Origin: Sphingopyxis sp. OPL5
GTDB taxonomy: Bacteria > Pseudomonadota > Alphaproteobacteria > Sphingomonadales > Sphingomonadaceae
Reading direction: 5' to 3'
Length of the DNA: 64,000 bases
Assembly: GCF_003797775.2 (NCBI RefSeq)
Contig: NZ_CP060725.1
Coordinates: 62,001-126,000 of the forward strand
Shown: positions 46,078 to 55,494 of the stretch, in pieces
Layout: the number at the start of each line of letters is the position of its first letter
How positions within the stretch are numbered: position 1 is the stretch's first letter
The notes under the pieces: generated by a model
Told to the model about the DNA's origin: nothing
The model's database searches: none
What the model saw: the letters and a program-made list of their open reading frames with translations, nothing else
Made by a program: the position numbers and the translations under genes

Positions 46078-46160
46078 ACAAAACCCCCAAATGGCCCTCA
46101 GCGAGTCGCCGCGGGGGTGGTGGCTCGGTCCGTTAGCGACCCCCGACAGGACATTCTCAA

Positions 46161-47210
46161 ATGCTGCAGAAATTCGCCCTTATCGCCGGCGCCGCGACGT
46201 GCGCTCTGGCGCTTTCCGCGTGCCAGGACCAGGCCTCCTCGGGCGGCGCGGCGCGCGATTATATCAGCGCGGTCGGCTCGTCGACCGTCTATCCCTTTGC
46301 CACCACCGTCGGCGAGAAATTCGCCGAGGCGACCGGCAACAAGACCCCCAAGATCGACAGCACGGGCACCGGTGGCGGCTTCGAGCGCTTCTGTTCGGGC
46401 GTCGGCGGCGACACCCCCGACATCGCCAACGCCTCGCGCCGCATCAAGAAGAAGGAATTCGACACCTGCGCCAAGAATGGCGTGACCGACATCGTCGAAA
46501 TCCAGATCGGCATCGACGGCATCGCGCTGGGCGAGGCCGCACGCGGCCCCGGCTTCAAGCTGTCCGAAGAGGATGTCTATAAGGCGCTCGCCGCCAACCC
46601 CTATGGCAAGCCGAACACCGCCAAGACCTGGAAAGACGTCAACCCCGCCCTTCCCGCGGTCGCGATCTCGGTCTTTGGCCCGCCGTCGACCAGCGGCACT
46701 TATGACGCGTTCAAGGAGCTGATCCTCGGCAAGGGCTGCGACGCCAATCCCGAGATGAAGGCGCTGAAGGACAGCGACAAGGACAAGCACGAAGCGACCT
46801 GCACCGCGCTGCGCGGCGCGCCCTTCTATGTCGAGCAGGGCGAGAACGACAACCTCATCATCTCGAAGCTCGACAAGAACCCGACCAGCCTCGGCATCTT
46901 CGGCTTCAGCTATCTCGACGCCAACAAGGACAAGATCAAGGCGGTGCCGGTGCAGGGCGTGTCGCCCACCTACACCACGATCGCCGACGGCAGCTATCCC
47001 GGCTGGCGCCCGCTCTACATCTACGTCAAGCAGAAGCATATCGGCGTGATCCCCGGCCTCGCCGAATATGTCGCCGAATTCCTGAAGGGTTCGGGCGAAG
47101 GCGGCTACCTCGCCGCCAAGGGCCTGATCGTGTCGCCCAAGGACATCGCCGCGACCGCCGCGGCGAACGCCAAGGGGATGACGGCGCTCGACGGTTCGAC
47201 GCTGAAGTAA
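46161..47210 (+). CDS. pstS: phosphate ABC transporter substrate-binding lipoprotein
   Basis: 349 residues. The signal ends in the lipobox LSAC (Cys21), so it is a lipid-anchored phosphate-binding protein of the PstSCAB system. Ligand-site motifs are AVGSSTVYPF, DSTGTGGGFERFC, IANASRR and PPSTSGTYDAF, typical of PstS. Pho boxes lie about 85-120 bases upstream, so it is probably induced by phosphate starvation through PhoB. A palindromic repeat lies between it and pstC, but gene order and strand suggest one operon. Confidence 0.96.
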   Translation: MLQKFALIAGAATCALALSACQDQASSGGAARDYISAVGSSTVYPFATTVGEKFAEATGNKTPKIDSTGTGGGFERFCSGVGGDTPDIANASRRIKKKEFDTCAKNGVTDIVEIQIGIDGIALGEAARGPGFKLSEEDVYKALAANPYGKPNTAKTWKDVNPALPAVAISVFGPPSTSGTYDAFKELILGKGCDANPEMKALKDSDKDKHEATCTALRGAPFYVEQGENDNLIISKLDKNPTSLGIFGFSYLDANKDKIKAVPVQGVSPTYTTIADGSYPGWRPLYIYVKQKHIGVIPGLAEYVAEFLKGSGEGGYLAAKGLIVSPKDIAATAAANAKGMTALDGSTLK

Positions 47211-47242
47211 GTCGGTAAAGCGTAATCAGACCATCAAATACC

Positions 47243-47329
47243 ATCGTCATTGCGAGCGAAGCGAAGCAATCCAGAGCGGTTTGCGCCTACTCTGGATTGC
47301 CGCGTCGCTTCGCTCCTCGCAATGACGAT
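47243..47329. repeat. palindromic repeat, family F copy 1
   Basis: Perfect 14-bp ends ATCGTCATTGCGAG (47243-47256) and CTCGCAATGACGAT (47316-47329), with inner GCAATCCAGAG and CTCTGGATTGC arms. One of four copies in the window. It lies between pstS and pstC and could lower expression of pstCAB relative to pstS. Confidence 0.85.
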
Positions 47330-47379
47330 CGCGGGATGGATGGCATGCCGCTTTATTTTCACGAGTTGACGAGGACCAA

Positions 47380-48756
47380 GTGACCTTCAACGCCGCCGCC
47401 CTTTTGCTTTTGATCGCCGGCCTCGCGCTGATCGGCTGGCTGGCCGGCCGCGCGCGCTCGTCGATGCTCGCGGGCCGCGCGGGCGCCAAGCTGCATTCGC
47501 GGCCGCAATATCATGGTTGGTATGTCGCGCTGTGGCTGTTCGCCCCCGCCGCGCTGTTCCTTGCCGTGTGGAGCGCGGTGTCGCCCGGGCTGGTCACCAA
47601 CACGGTGCTGGCGAGCGAGGCGGCGAAAGAGCTGCCCGCCTTCGGCTTCGAACGCGGTGCGATATTGTCCGACGCGCGCAACGTCGCGACGGGCAGGCAG
47701 GCGGCGGTGCGCATTCCCGCGGCGGCGCCGCTGGTCAAACCCTATGCCGATGCGAGCCACACCTATGCGTGGGTCGGCATCGCCGCGATGCTGGCGCTGG
47801 CGCTCGCGGGCGGGCTTTACGCCTTCACGCGGATCAAGCCCGATTTCCGCGCCCGGACGCGGGTCGAAAAGATCGTCATGCTGCTGCTGCTGGTGGCGTC
47901 GCTCGTCGCGATCCTGACGACCTTCGGCATCGTGCTGTCGCTGCTGTTCGAATCGATCCGTTTCTTCCGCCTCGTCTCGCCGGCCGAACTGCTGTTCGGG
48001 ACCAACTGGGCGCCGACCAGCGGCGCGCCGGTGAAAGACACCTTCGGCGGCATCCCGCTGTTCTGGGGCACGGTGCTGATCGGCGCGATCATCGCGATGA
48101 TCGTCGCCATTCCCATTGGCATGATGAGCGCGGTGTATCTGACCCAATATGCCAACCCGCGCGTGCGCCGCTGGGTCAAGCCGTGCCTCGAGATCCTCGC
48201 GGGCGTGCCGACGGTCGTCTACGGCTATTTCGCCGCGCTGACCGTCGCGCCGGCGCTGCGCGAATTCGCGGTGATGATCGGCATCCCCAACGCCAGCACC
48301 GAAAGCGCGCTCGCCGCGGGCATCGTGATGGGGGTGATGATCATCCCCTTCGTCTCGTCGATGGCCGACGACAGCATCAACGCGGTGCCGCAGGCGATGC
48401 GCGACGGATCGCTCGCGCTCGGCGCGACCCCGAACGAAACGATCCGCCAGGTGCTCATCCCCGCCGCGCTGCCCGGCGTGATGGGCGGCATCCTGCTCGC
48501 GGTCAGCCGCGCGATCGGCGAGACGATGATCGTCGTGATGGCCGCCGGCCTGTCCGCCAACATGACCGCCAACCCCTTTGCCAGCGTCACCACGGTGACC
48601 GCGCAGATCGTGAAATTGCTCACCGGCGACCAGGAATTCGACAGCGCCAAGACGCTCGCCGCCTTCGCGCTCGGCCTCGTGCTGTTCGTCGTGACCCTGC
48701 TGCTCAACATCGTCGCCCTGCGCATCGTCAAAAAGTATCGCGAAGCTTATGAGTGA
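47380..48756 (+). CDS. pstC: phosphate ABC transporter permease PstC
   Basis: 458 residues from GTG 47380 with GAGGA upstream. An N-terminal part with two hydrophobic segments and a periplasmic loop is longer than in E. coli; the core permease has six helices. The ABC-permease motif is SLALGATPNETIRQVLIPAALPGVMGG near residue 350, and PTVVYGYFAAL and RAIGETMIVVMAAG are PstC-typical. It forms the inner-membrane channel with PstA. The 3' end overlaps pstA by 8 bases. Confidence 0.96.
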   Translation: MTFNAAALLLLIAGLALIGWLAGRARSSMLAGRAGAKLHSRPQYHGWYVALWLFAPAALFLAVWSAVSPGLVTNTVLASEAAKELPAFGFERGAILSDARNVATGRQAAVRIPAAAPLVKPYADASHTYAWVGIAAMLALALAGGLYAFTRIKPDFRARTRVEKIVMLLLLVASLVAILTTFGIVLSLLFESIRFFRLVSPAELLFGTNWAPTSGAPVKDTFGGIPLFWGTVLIGAIIAMIVAIPIGMMSAVYLTQYANPRVRRWVKPCLEILAGVPTVVYGYFAALTVAPALREFAVMIGIPNASTESALAAGIVMGVMIIPFVSSMADDSINAVPQAMRDGSLALGATPNETIRQVLIPAALPGVMGGILLAVSRAIGETMIVVMAAGLSANMTANPFASVTTVTAQIVKLLTGDQEFDSAKTLAAFALGLVLFVVTLLLNIVALRIVKKYREAYE

Positions 48757-50005
48757 TAGAACCTCCCCCACCGACTGGAAGGGCGGCGCGATGCAGGGCC
48801 GCATCGCCCGGCGCTATGCCGCCGAGCGCCGGTTCCGCCTGCTCGGGCTGGGCGCGGTGCTGCTATCGGGCCTGTTCCTCGCCTTCCTGCTGTTCACGAT
48901 GGTCGGCAACGGCCTGCGCGGCTTCACCTACACCAATGTCGAAGTGCCGGTCGATTTCAAGGCGATGCCGCTGACCGTCGACGCGTCGCGGCTGGGCGAT
49001 GCCGACGCCGACCAGGTGATCGCGGGCGCCGGCCTCGCCGACATCGTCGCCTTTGCCGCCGACGAGGCGCTGGGCGACGGCGGGTCGGCGATGATCAGCG
49101 AAAATGCGTGGAAGGAAGTCCGCACCGCGATCAAGGCCGATCCCGACCTGCTGAAGGGCGCGACGGTCTTCCACCTGCCGACGTCGAGCACGGTCGACAT
49201 CGCCGCCAAGGAGGGCGCCAAGGGCGAACTCGGCGCGAAGGTCGATGCGCTGGAGCGCGACGGCAAGCTGTCGACGGGCATCCACTGGCCCTTCTTCAAG
49301 AACGCCGACGCCACCGACCCCGCGGTCGCGGGCATCTGGGGTGCATTGAAGGGGTCGGTGCTGACGATCCTGATCGCCTTCCTCATCGCCTTCCCGACCG
49401 GGGTGCTCGCCGCGCTCTATCTCGAGGAATATGCGCCGAAGAACCGCTGGACCGACCTGATCGAGGTGTCGATCAACAATCTCGCCGCGGTGCCCTCGAT
49501 CATCTTCGGCCTGCTCGCGCTCGCGGTGTTCATCAACTGGTTCGGCATCTGCCAGGCGAGCGCGCTCGTCGGCGGACTGACGCTGGCGCTGATGACGATG
49601 CCGGTGATCGTCATCGCCAGCCGCAACGCGATCAAGTCGGTGCCGCCCTCGATCCGCGACGCGGCGCTCGGCGTGGGTGCCAGCCCGGTGCAGGTGGTGT
49701 TCCACCATGTCCTGCCGCTCGCGCTGCCCGGCATCCTCACCGGCACGATCATCGGCATGGCGCGCGCGCTGGGCGAGACCGCGCCGCTGCTGCTGATCGG
49801 GATGCGCGCTTTCATCGGCGACGTGCCGAGCGGCGTGTGCTCGCCCGCGACGGTGCTGCCGATGCAGATCTTCCTCTGGTCGGACGAGGTCGATCGCGGC
49901 TTCGTCGAAAAAACCTCCGCCGCGATCATCGTGCTGCTCATCGTTTTGCTGTCGATGAACGCCCTCGCGATCTATCTTCGCAACAAATTCGAAAAACGCT
50001 GGTGA
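48749..50005 (+). CDS. pstA: phosphate ABC transporter permease PstA
   Basis: 418 residues, starting inside pstC. The first 210 residues hold one membrane helix and a periplasmic domain of the DUF3333 type ([17 protein letters not shown] start, actual [17 protein letters not shown]), usual in alphaproteobacterial PstA. The permease core follows, with the cytoplasmic motif [24 protein letters not shown] and [10 protein letters not shown]. It pairs with PstC and is driven by PstB, whose gene starts 2 bases later. Confidence 0.96.
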   Translation: MSDRTSPTDWKGGAMQGRIARRYAAERRFRLLGLGAVLLSGLFLAFLLFTMVGNGLRGFTYTNVEVPVDFKAMPLTVDASRLGDADADQVIAGAGLADIVAFAADEALGDGGSAMISENAWKEVRTAIKADPDLLKGATVFHLPTSSTVDIAAKEGAKGELGAKVDALERDGKLSTGIHWPFFKNADATDPAVAGIWGALKGSVLTILIAFLIAFPTGVLAALYLEEYAPKNRWTDLIEVSINNLAAVPSIIFGLLALAVFINWFGICQASALVGGLTLALMTMPVIVIASRNAIKSVPPSIRDAALGVGASPVQVVFHHVLPLALPGILTGTIIGMARALGETAPLLLIGMRAFIGDVPSGVCSPATVLPMQIFLWSDEVDRGFVEKTSAAIIVLLIVLLSMNALAIYLRNKFEKRW

Positions 50006-50007
50006 TC

Positions 50008-50790
50008 ATGACCCAAGAAGACCTCACGATTCTCGATCCCAAGATGAAGGCGCAGGGCGTCAACGTCTTCTATGGGGAGAAACAGGCGATCAACGACGTG
50101 TCGATCGACGTCGGCACCGACCTGGTCACCGCCTTCATCGGCCCGTCGGGCTGCGGCAAGTCGACCTTCCTGCGCTCGCTGAACCGCATGAACGACACGG
50201 TCGCCAGCGCCAAGGTGACCGGCCGCATCGAACTCGACGGCGAGGACATCTATGCGCCGTCGATGGACGTCGTGCAGCTGCGCGCGCGCGTCGGCATGGT
50301 GTTCCAGAAACCGAACCCCTTTCCCAAGTCGATCTATGACAATGTCGGCTATGGCCCGCGCATCCACGGCCTCGCGCCGAACAAGGCCGATCTCGACGTC
50401 GTCGTCGAACGCGCGCTGGTCCGCGCCGGCCTGTGGGACGAGGTCAAGGACCGGCTCGGCGAAAGCGGCACCGCGCTGTCGGGCGGCCAGCAGCAGCGCC
50501 TGTGCATCGCGCGCGCGATCGCGGTCGATCCCGAAGTCATCCTGATGGACGAGCCCTGCTCGGCGCTCGACCCGATCGCGACCGCCAAGATCGAGGAGCT
50601 GATCCACGAATTGCGCGGCCGTTTCGCGATCGTGATCGTCACCCACAACATGCAGCAGGCGGCCCGCGTGTCGCAGCGCACCGCTTTCTTCCACCTCGGG
50701 ACGCTGGTCGAATATGGCAAGACCACCGACATCTTCACCAACCCGAAGCAGGAACGCACCAAGGACTATATCACCGGCCGCTACGGCTAA
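50008..50790 (+). CDS. pstB: phosphate ABC transporter ATP-binding protein
   Basis: 260 residues. Walker [10 protein letters not shown] (45-53), ABC signature LSGGQQQR, Walker [14 protein letters not shown] and the switch histidine in [10 protein letters not shown] are all intact. [15 protein letters not shown] and [16 protein letters not shown] are PstB-specific. It powers phosphate import and takes part in signalling to PhoR/PhoB through PhoU. ATG 50008 follows the pstA stop by two bases; phoU follows after 24. Confidence 0.98.
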   Translation: MTQEDLTILDPKMKAQGVNVFYGEKQAINDVSIDVGTDLVTAFIGPSGCGKSTFLRSLNRMNDTVASAKVTGRIELDGEDIYAPSMDVVQLRARVGMVFQKPNPFPKSIYDNVGYGPRIHGLAPNKADLDVVVERALVRAGLWDEVKDRLGESGTALSGGQQQRLCIARAIAVDPEVILMDEPCSALDPIATAKIEELIHELRGRFAIVIVTHNMQQAARVSQRTAFFHLGTLVEYGKTTDIFTNPKQERTKDYITGRYG

Positions 50791-50814
50791 GCACCGGCCC
50801 TGAAGGACTGAACG

Positions 50815-51534
50815 ATGGCGATTGTGAATGATCATACGGTCAAGGCGTTCGACGAGGATCTCAACCGCCTCCGCGGCCTGATCAGCGAGATGGGCGGCCG
50901 CGCCGAACAGGCGCTGCTCCAGGCGATGACCGCGCTCAACATGGGCGACCTCGAACTCGCGGCACAGGTCGTGCGCGACGACAAGAAGATTGACGCGCTC
51001 GAAAGCGAAGTCGAACAGCTCGCGGTCCAGACCATCGCCCTTCGGGCCCCGATGGCCGACGATCTGCGCGAGATGATCGCGGCGCTGAAGATCGTGTCGG
51101 TCGTCGAGCGCATCGGCGATTATGCCAAGAATATCGCCAAGCGCGTCGCGCTGATGGACCAGACGCGGTCGATCGAGGCGATCCCGCTGCTGATCTCGAT
51201 GTCCAACATCGTCGCCGAGCTGATCCACGACGCGCTCGACAGCTTCGCGGCGCGCGACGCCGAACTCGCGGTGCGGGTGACCGTCCGCGACAAGAATGTC
51301 GACGATTTCTACAACAGCATCTTTCGCACCCTCGTGACCTTCATGATGGAAAATCCGAAATATATCTCGGAAAGCGCACACCTGCTGTTCGTCGCCAAGA
51401 ACCTCGAACGCATGGGCGACCATGCGACCAACATCGCCGAGATGGTCTATTATGTCGTGACCGGCGGCCAGATGGACGAACGCGAACGCGGCGAGCAGCC
51501 CGAGGACGGCGCCGCGGAACAGGAGCAAGGCTGA
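50815..51534 (+). CDS. phoU: phosphate signalling complex protein PhoU
   Basis: 239 residues, two three-helix PhoU repeats with the metal-binding acidic motif ERIGDYAKNIAKRV in the first and ERMGDHATNIAEMVYY in the second. PhoU links the Pst transporter to PhoR/PhoB and represses the Pho regulon when phosphate is plentiful. The acidic tail (EQPEDGAAEQEQ) is variable. The stop shares one base with the phoB start (TGATG), so the two are coupled. Confidence 0.97.
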   Translation: MAIVNDHTVKAFDEDLNRLRGLISEMGGRAEQALLQAMTALNMGDLELAAQVVRDDKKIDALESEVEQLAVQTIALRAPMADDLREMIAALKIVSVVERIGDYAKNIAKRVALMDQTRSIEAIPLLISMSNIVAELIHDALDSFAARDAELAVRVTVRDKNVDDFYNSIFRTLVTFMMENPKYISESAHLLFVAKNLERMGDHATNIAEMVYYVVTGGQMDERERGEQPEDGAAEQEQG

Positions 51535-52229
51535 TGCCGCAGCCCGACCTGCTTCTCATCGAAGATGACGAAGCGATCGCCGAACTCATCGTGTGGCATT
51601 TCGCCCGCGAAGGTTTCTCGGTGCGCCAGACCCCCGACGGCGAGCAGGCGCTGATCCTCGTCGAGGAACGCGTCCCCGACATCGTCCTGCTCGACTGGAT
51701 GATCGAAAGCCTGCCCGGGATCGAGGTGTGCCGCCGCCTGCGCCGCAACCCGAAATCGGCGAATGTGCCGATCATCATGCTCACCGCGCGCGGCGAGGAA
51801 GAGGATCGCATTCGCGGGCTGGAAACCGGCGCCGACGATTATGTCACCAAGCCGTTCAGCCCGCGCGAGCTGGTCGCGCGCGTCCAGGCGGTGCTCCGCC
51901 GCCTGCGCCCCGCGCTCGCCGGCGAGATGCTGACCTATGCCGACATCGAACTCGATTCGGTCGCGCACAAGGTGGTGCGCGGCGGGCAGATCGTGAACAT
52001 GGGGCCGACCGAGTTCCGCCTGCTGCGCCATTTCATGGAGCATCCGGGACGCGTCTTCTCGCGCGGACAATTGCTCGACAGCGTGTGGGGACAGGACAGC
52101 GACATCGAGCTGCGCACCGTCGACGTCCATATCCGCCGCCTGCGCAAGGCGATCAACCTGCCGGGCACCGCGGACATCATCCGCACCGTGCGTTCGGCGG
52201 GTTATGCGCTGGATGCGGGCAAGGGCTGA
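51534..52229 (+). CDS. phoB: phosphate regulon response regulator PhoB
   Basis: 231 residues. The receiver domain has IEDDEAIAELI, phospho-acceptor Asp54 in IVLLDWMIESLPG and the Lys of YVTKPFSPREL. The C-terminal winged helix (FRLLRHFMEHPGRVFSRGQL, then VDVHIRRLRKAI) is the OmpR/PhoB type. WMIE after the aspartate and the position after phoU support PhoB rather than a general OmpR regulator. Its sensor kinase PhoR is not in the window. The likely binding sites are the Pho boxes before pstS and the porin. Confidence 0.96.
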   Translation: MPQPDLLLIEDDEAIAELIVWHFAREGFSVRQTPDGEQALILVEERVPDIVLLDWMIESLPGIEVCRRLRRNPKSANVPIIMLTARGEEEDRIRGLETGADDYVTKPFSPRELVARVQAVLRRLRPALAGEMLTYADIELDSVAHKVVRGGQIVNMGPTEFRLLRHFMEHPGRVFSRGQLLDSVWGQDSDIELRTVDVHIRRLRKAINLPGTADIIRTVRSAGYALDAGKG

Positions 52230-52240
52230 TCCCTTTCATC

Positions 52241-52360
52241 GTCATTGCGAGCGCAGCGAAGCAATCCAGAGCGCGTGTAAACCGCTCTGGATTGCTTCGC
52301 TCGCGCAGAGCGCGAGTTTATCCTGAGCGCCTGCAAGGCAGTCGAAGGGCTCGCAATGAC
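52241..52360. repeat. palindromic repeat, family F copy 2 with inserted segment
   Basis: Ends GTCATTGCGAG and CTCGCAATGAC match the copy before pstC, as does CAATCCAGAG/CTCTGGATTG inside. The right half contains an extra stretch (AGTTTATCCTGAGCGCCTGC onward) that may be a second repeat nested in the first. It separates the convergent phoB and porin genes. Confidence 0.8.
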
Positions 52361-52379
52361 GGCGTATTTGTTTGCAACC

Positions 52380-53600
52380 TCAGTAAGTGAACTGCACCCG
52401 CGCGCCGACGACGTCGACGCCATAGTCGCGGTCGCCCACGACCGCGATCGCCGCGTCGCGATAGTTCAGCCGCGCATATTGCGCCATCAACCGCATCCAG
52501 CTGGTCGGCGACCAGATGATCGACGCCATATAGCCCTTTTGCGTGCCGCCGGTGATCCCGGCATCGTTGAGGTCGAGATAATCGTAGCGCGCGTTGACCT
52601 GCACCGCGCCGATGCCCCCGTCGCCAAGCGGCTTTTTCGGCTTGATCGCGCCGAACTGCCCGCCCTTTAGCGGCCGGCTGTCGCCTTTCGTCAGAAAGAA
52701 ACCGACCTCGGCATAGGCGCCGAAGAAGGTCGGGTCGCTCGCCCCGTCGCGGCTCGCATGCTGCCAATAGGCTTCGCTGGCGAAATGGAACGGGCCGTTC
52801 ACCGCCGCCGCCTCGACGCCATAGGTCTGCTCGCGTTCGGCGAGCAGGCCGGGGGTCGCGATATAGCGCGTCTCGGTCGAATGGACGAGCGGACGCTGGC
52901 GATAGCGCACCGGCACCAGCTCGGAATCCTGGCGATGCTTCCAGTGATAGGCGGCGCCCAAATGGACATTGGTCTTGCCGAACTTCGGCATCCACACCGC
53001 ACGGATATGCGCCGCCTGGCTGTTGTCGTCGACATCGTCGAGCTGGATCAGCGGATCGGTACTGACCCCGCCGTTGATCTGGAAATCGCCCTTGGCATAG
53101 CCCGCCGACAGGCCGGTGCGCCGCGAGAAGTTGAACGCCGTGACCAGCGCCGCGCGTTCGGTGAAGCTGGTGTTGAGGTCGCTCGTCATATCGTCGAGCG
53201 GAGTGAAGAATTTCTGCTGTCCCGCGGTCACATTGATGCCGTCGCCGTTCCACGCGACATAGGCGTCGACGAATTCGATCGGGTCGGCGGTGAACTCGCC
53301 CTCGACCCGCGCCGAAAAGCCGCCCGGCATCTTGATATCGACGCCAAGCTGGGCGCGGCGGATTTCTTCCGAATTTCCTGTACCCGCCAGCCCCGCCGGG
53401 CCGCTGACATTGGCGAAGTCATATTGCAGGCGCCAGCGCGGCTTGAATTCCCATTCCGACTTTTTCGCGGGCGCCTTGGCGGGCTCGGGGTCGCTCGCGG
53501 CAGGCGCCGGACTCGGTGGTCCCTGGACCGGTTCGGCAGCGAGGGCGGGCGCGCCAAGAGGCAAAAGGAAGCCCGCGGTGGCGAGCAGGACGTGGCGCAT
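52380..53600 (-). CDS. OprO/OprP-type phosphate-selective porin
   Basis: 406 residues. The signal peptide MRHVLLATAGFLLPLGAPALA is followed by a Pro/Ala linker and a beta-barrel with aromatic strands (RLQYDFANVSG, VEGEFTADPIEFVDAYVAWN, VQVNARYDYLDLND, and the last strand VGARVQFTY ending in an aromatic residue as outer-membrane porins do). GITGGTQKGYM and NYRDAA match the phosphate-selective porin family. Context agrees: it converges with the pst-pho operon and has a Pho box 47 bases upstream. GGAG lies before ATG 53600. Confidence 0.9.
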   Translation of the reverse strand: MRHVLLATAGFLLPLGAPALAAEPVQGPPSPAPAASDPEPAKAPAKKSEWEFKPRWRLQYDFANVSGPAGLAGTGNSEEIRRAQLGVDIKMPGGFSARVEGEFTADPIEFVDAYVAWNGDGINVTAGQQKFFTPLDDMTSDLNTSFTERAALVTAFNFSRRTGLSAGYAKGDFQINGGVSTDPLIQLDDVDDNSQAAHIRAVWMPKFGKTNVHLGAAYHWKHRQDSELVPVRYRQRPLVHSTETRYIATPGLLAEREQTYGVEAAAVNGPFHFASEAYWQHASRDGASDPTFFGAYAEVGFFLTKGDSRPLKGGQFGAIKPKKPLGDGGIGAVQVNARYDYLDLNDAGITGGTQKGYMASIIWSPTSWMRLMAQYARLNYRDAAIAVVGDRDYGVDVVGARVQFTY

Positions 53601-53646
53601 GGGGATTTGCTCCGTTGCGAAAGGGTGACAAACTCGTGGCGCTGTT

Positions 53647-53664
53647 ATGACGGCTCTATGACAG
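53647..53664 (-). promoter_or_regulatory. Pho box for the porin gene
   Basis: On the minus strand CTGTCAT-AGAG-CCGTCAT, matching 13 of 14 repeat positions of the classical Pho box and oriented toward the porin start 47 bases away. Binding by the PhoB encoded nearby is likely. Confidence 0.75.
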
Positions 53665-53799
53665 TTGCACGTCATTTGCGTGACATTTTCGTTGCAACGG
53701 ACGCTTTTCCGATCACCCCTTGCCTGAAAGCGGCGAACGGCTAAGGACGGGCCAGTTTTTTCGGGCAACCCATCGGGATCGCCCCTTCGGGAGACCATC

Positions 53800-54702
53800 A
53801 TGACGATCAAATTTGACGGACGCGTTGCCATTGTCACCGGCGCCGGCGGCGGGCTCGGCCGCGCCTATGCGCTCGAACTGGCGCGCCGCGGGGCGAAGGT
53901 CGTCGTCAACGACCTCGGCGGCGCGCGCGACGGCACCGGCCATTCGGACGCCGCGTTGCAGGTGGTCGAGGAAATCAAGGCGCTCGGCGGCACCGCGATG
54001 TCGAACGGCGGCAGCGTCACCGAATATGACCAGATGGTCGAAATGGTCGCCAAGGCCAAGGAAGCCTGGGGCGGCGTCCATATCGTCATCAACAACGCCG
54101 GCATCCTGCGCGACAAGAGCTTCGCCAAGATGGAACCCGCCGATTTCGACCTGGTGCTGAAGGTGCATGTCAGCGGCAGCGCCAACGTCACCAAGGCGGT
54201 GTGGGACACGATGCGCGAACAGGCTTATGGCCGCCTGCTGATGACCGCCTCGTCGACCGGCCTTTACGGCAACTTCGGCCAGGCCAATTATGGCGCGGCG
54301 AAGCTCGGCCTCGCCGGTCTGACCAAGACGCTCCACCTCGAAGGCGCGAAGTACAACATCCGCTGCAACACGATCGCCCCGGTCGCCGGCACGCGCATGA
54401 CCGAGGACATCTTCCCCGCCGAATTGTTCGAAAAATTCACCCCCGAAAATGTCGTCCCCGCCGCACTCTATCTGGTCAGCGAGGACGCCCCGACGAACAT
54501 GATCATCGGCGCCGGTGCCGGCGCGTTCCACGCCGCCTATGTCACCATGACCCCCGGCATCGCGCTGCCCGAGGGTGAACGCACCCCCGAGGGCGTCGCC
54601 GCGGCGTGGGACAAGATCATCGACCGCAACGGCGAAACCGTGCCCCAGTCGGGCAGCGAACAGTCGATGGCGGTGATGCGGGCGTTGCAAGCGCTGGGCT
54701 GA
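53800..54702 (+). CDS. short-chain dehydrogenase, (3R)-hydroxyacyl-CoA/MFE-2 type
   Basis: 300 residues. NAD(P)-binding TGAGGGLG, NNAG and the catalytic YGAAKLG (Tyr and Lys) with an upstream Ser in TASST. VVVNDLGGARDGTG is the sequence typical of the peroxisomal multifunctional-enzyme 2 dehydrogenase group, which oxidises (3R)-hydroxyacyl-CoA. The C-terminal extension (GAGAGAFHAAYVTMTPGI onward) also fits. Likely in fatty-acid or steroid-chain breakdown. The stop is 58 bases before the DUF4328 gene. Confidence 0.9.
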   Translation: MTIKFDGRVAIVTGAGGGLGRAYALELARRGAKVVVNDLGGARDGTGHSDAALQVVEEIKALGGTAMSNGGSVTEYDQMVEMVAKAKEAWGGVHIVINNAGILRDKSFAKMEPADFDLVLKVHVSGSANVTKAVWDTMREQAYGRLLMTASSTGLYGNFGQANYGAAKLGLAGLTKTLHLEGAKYNIRCNTIAPVAGTRMTEDIFPAELFEKFTPENVVPAALYLVSEDAPTNMIIGAGAGAFHAAYVTMTPGIALPEGERTPEGVAAAWDKIIDRNGETVPQSGSEQSMAVMRALQALG

Positions 54703-54760
54703 CCCTGATAGGCGTTCTTCGCGTCGGCGCCCCATCGGGGCCGCCGATCGCGAGGGGCCT

Positions 54761-55417
54761 ATGACGGACATGACCTTGGGCGACGGCATCGCCCTCCTCC
54801 AGCGCCGCGGCCGCTTCCTGCGGAACCTGCTCGCTTTCGGCTGGATCGTTCTCGCCCTGGCCTGCGTCGGCCAGATCGCCGAACTGAACGGGCGGGTCTC
54901 GCTCGACGAGGATGCGCCCGTGGTCGGGCTCAACGCATTGTATCTCGGCGTGTCGGTCAGCGACGGGCTGCTGGCCTTCACCACCTTCGTCGTCTTCTGC
55001 ATGTGGACCTATCGCGCGGCCGCCAACGTCAAGGCGGCGCGAGTCCCTGGCTTCGGCTTCACCCCGGCCTGGTCGGTGGGCTGGCATTTCGTGCCAATCG
55101 CCAATCTCTTCAAACCCTTTCAGGCGATGCGCCAGATCTGGGCATTCAGCCACGGCGGCGACCGTGACGGCATCCGCGACGGCCAGTCGCTGCTCATCGC
55201 CTGGTGGGGCCTGTGGTCACTTTCGCTCGCGGTCGGGATGGTGCTCGGCATGGCGGCCGCCTCCCCCGTCACCCCCGACGAAAAGCACGAGGCGATCATC
55301 CTCGCGATCGTCAATTCGGCGACCAACCTGGCCCTTTACCCGCTCGCGCTGCGTCTCGTCGCGCGCCTTACCGAGGCGCAGCGCGACCGCCTGACCGCGG
55401 CGGGCATCTTTACCTGA
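54761..55417 (+). CDS. DUF4328 membrane protein
   Basis: 218 residues with four or five hydrophobic helices. The family pattern is FTPAWSVGWHFVPIANLFKPFQAMRQIW, where WxxxP and KPFQAMRxIW are shared by DUF4328 proteins; their function is unknown. ATG 54761 is used; MTDMTLGDGI is soluble. Next gene downstream is another membrane protein after 77 bases. Confidence 0.85.
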   Translation: MTDMTLGDGIALLQRRGRFLRNLLAFGWIVLALACVGQIAELNGRVSLDEDAPVVGLNALYLGVSVSDGLLAFTTFVVFCMWTYRAAANVKAARVPGFGFTPAWSVGWHFVPIANLFKPFQAMRQIWAFSHGGDRDGIRDGQSLLIAWWGLWSLSLAVGMVLGMAAASPVTPDEKHEAIILAIVNSATNLALYPLALRLVARLTEAQRDRLTAAGIFT

Positions 55418-55426
55418 TTTATCGTA

Positions 55427-55455
55427 TTGCATCACTAACACAGCTATGCCATAAG
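55427..55455 (+). promoter_or_regulatory. candidate sigma-70-like promoter
   Basis: TTGCAT (55427-55432), 17 bases and CATAAG (55450-55455), lying 39 bases before the membrane-protein start at 55495. Moderate match only. Confidence 0.3.
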
Positions 55456-55494
55456 CGCAGCGGGGCAAGGGGATCGGACAGAAGGACGACCCCA

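Noticed and set aside
54723..54746. GC-rich hairpin after the SDR gene as a terminator
   Set aside because: The stem is imperfect and there is no U tract; support is too weak to list.
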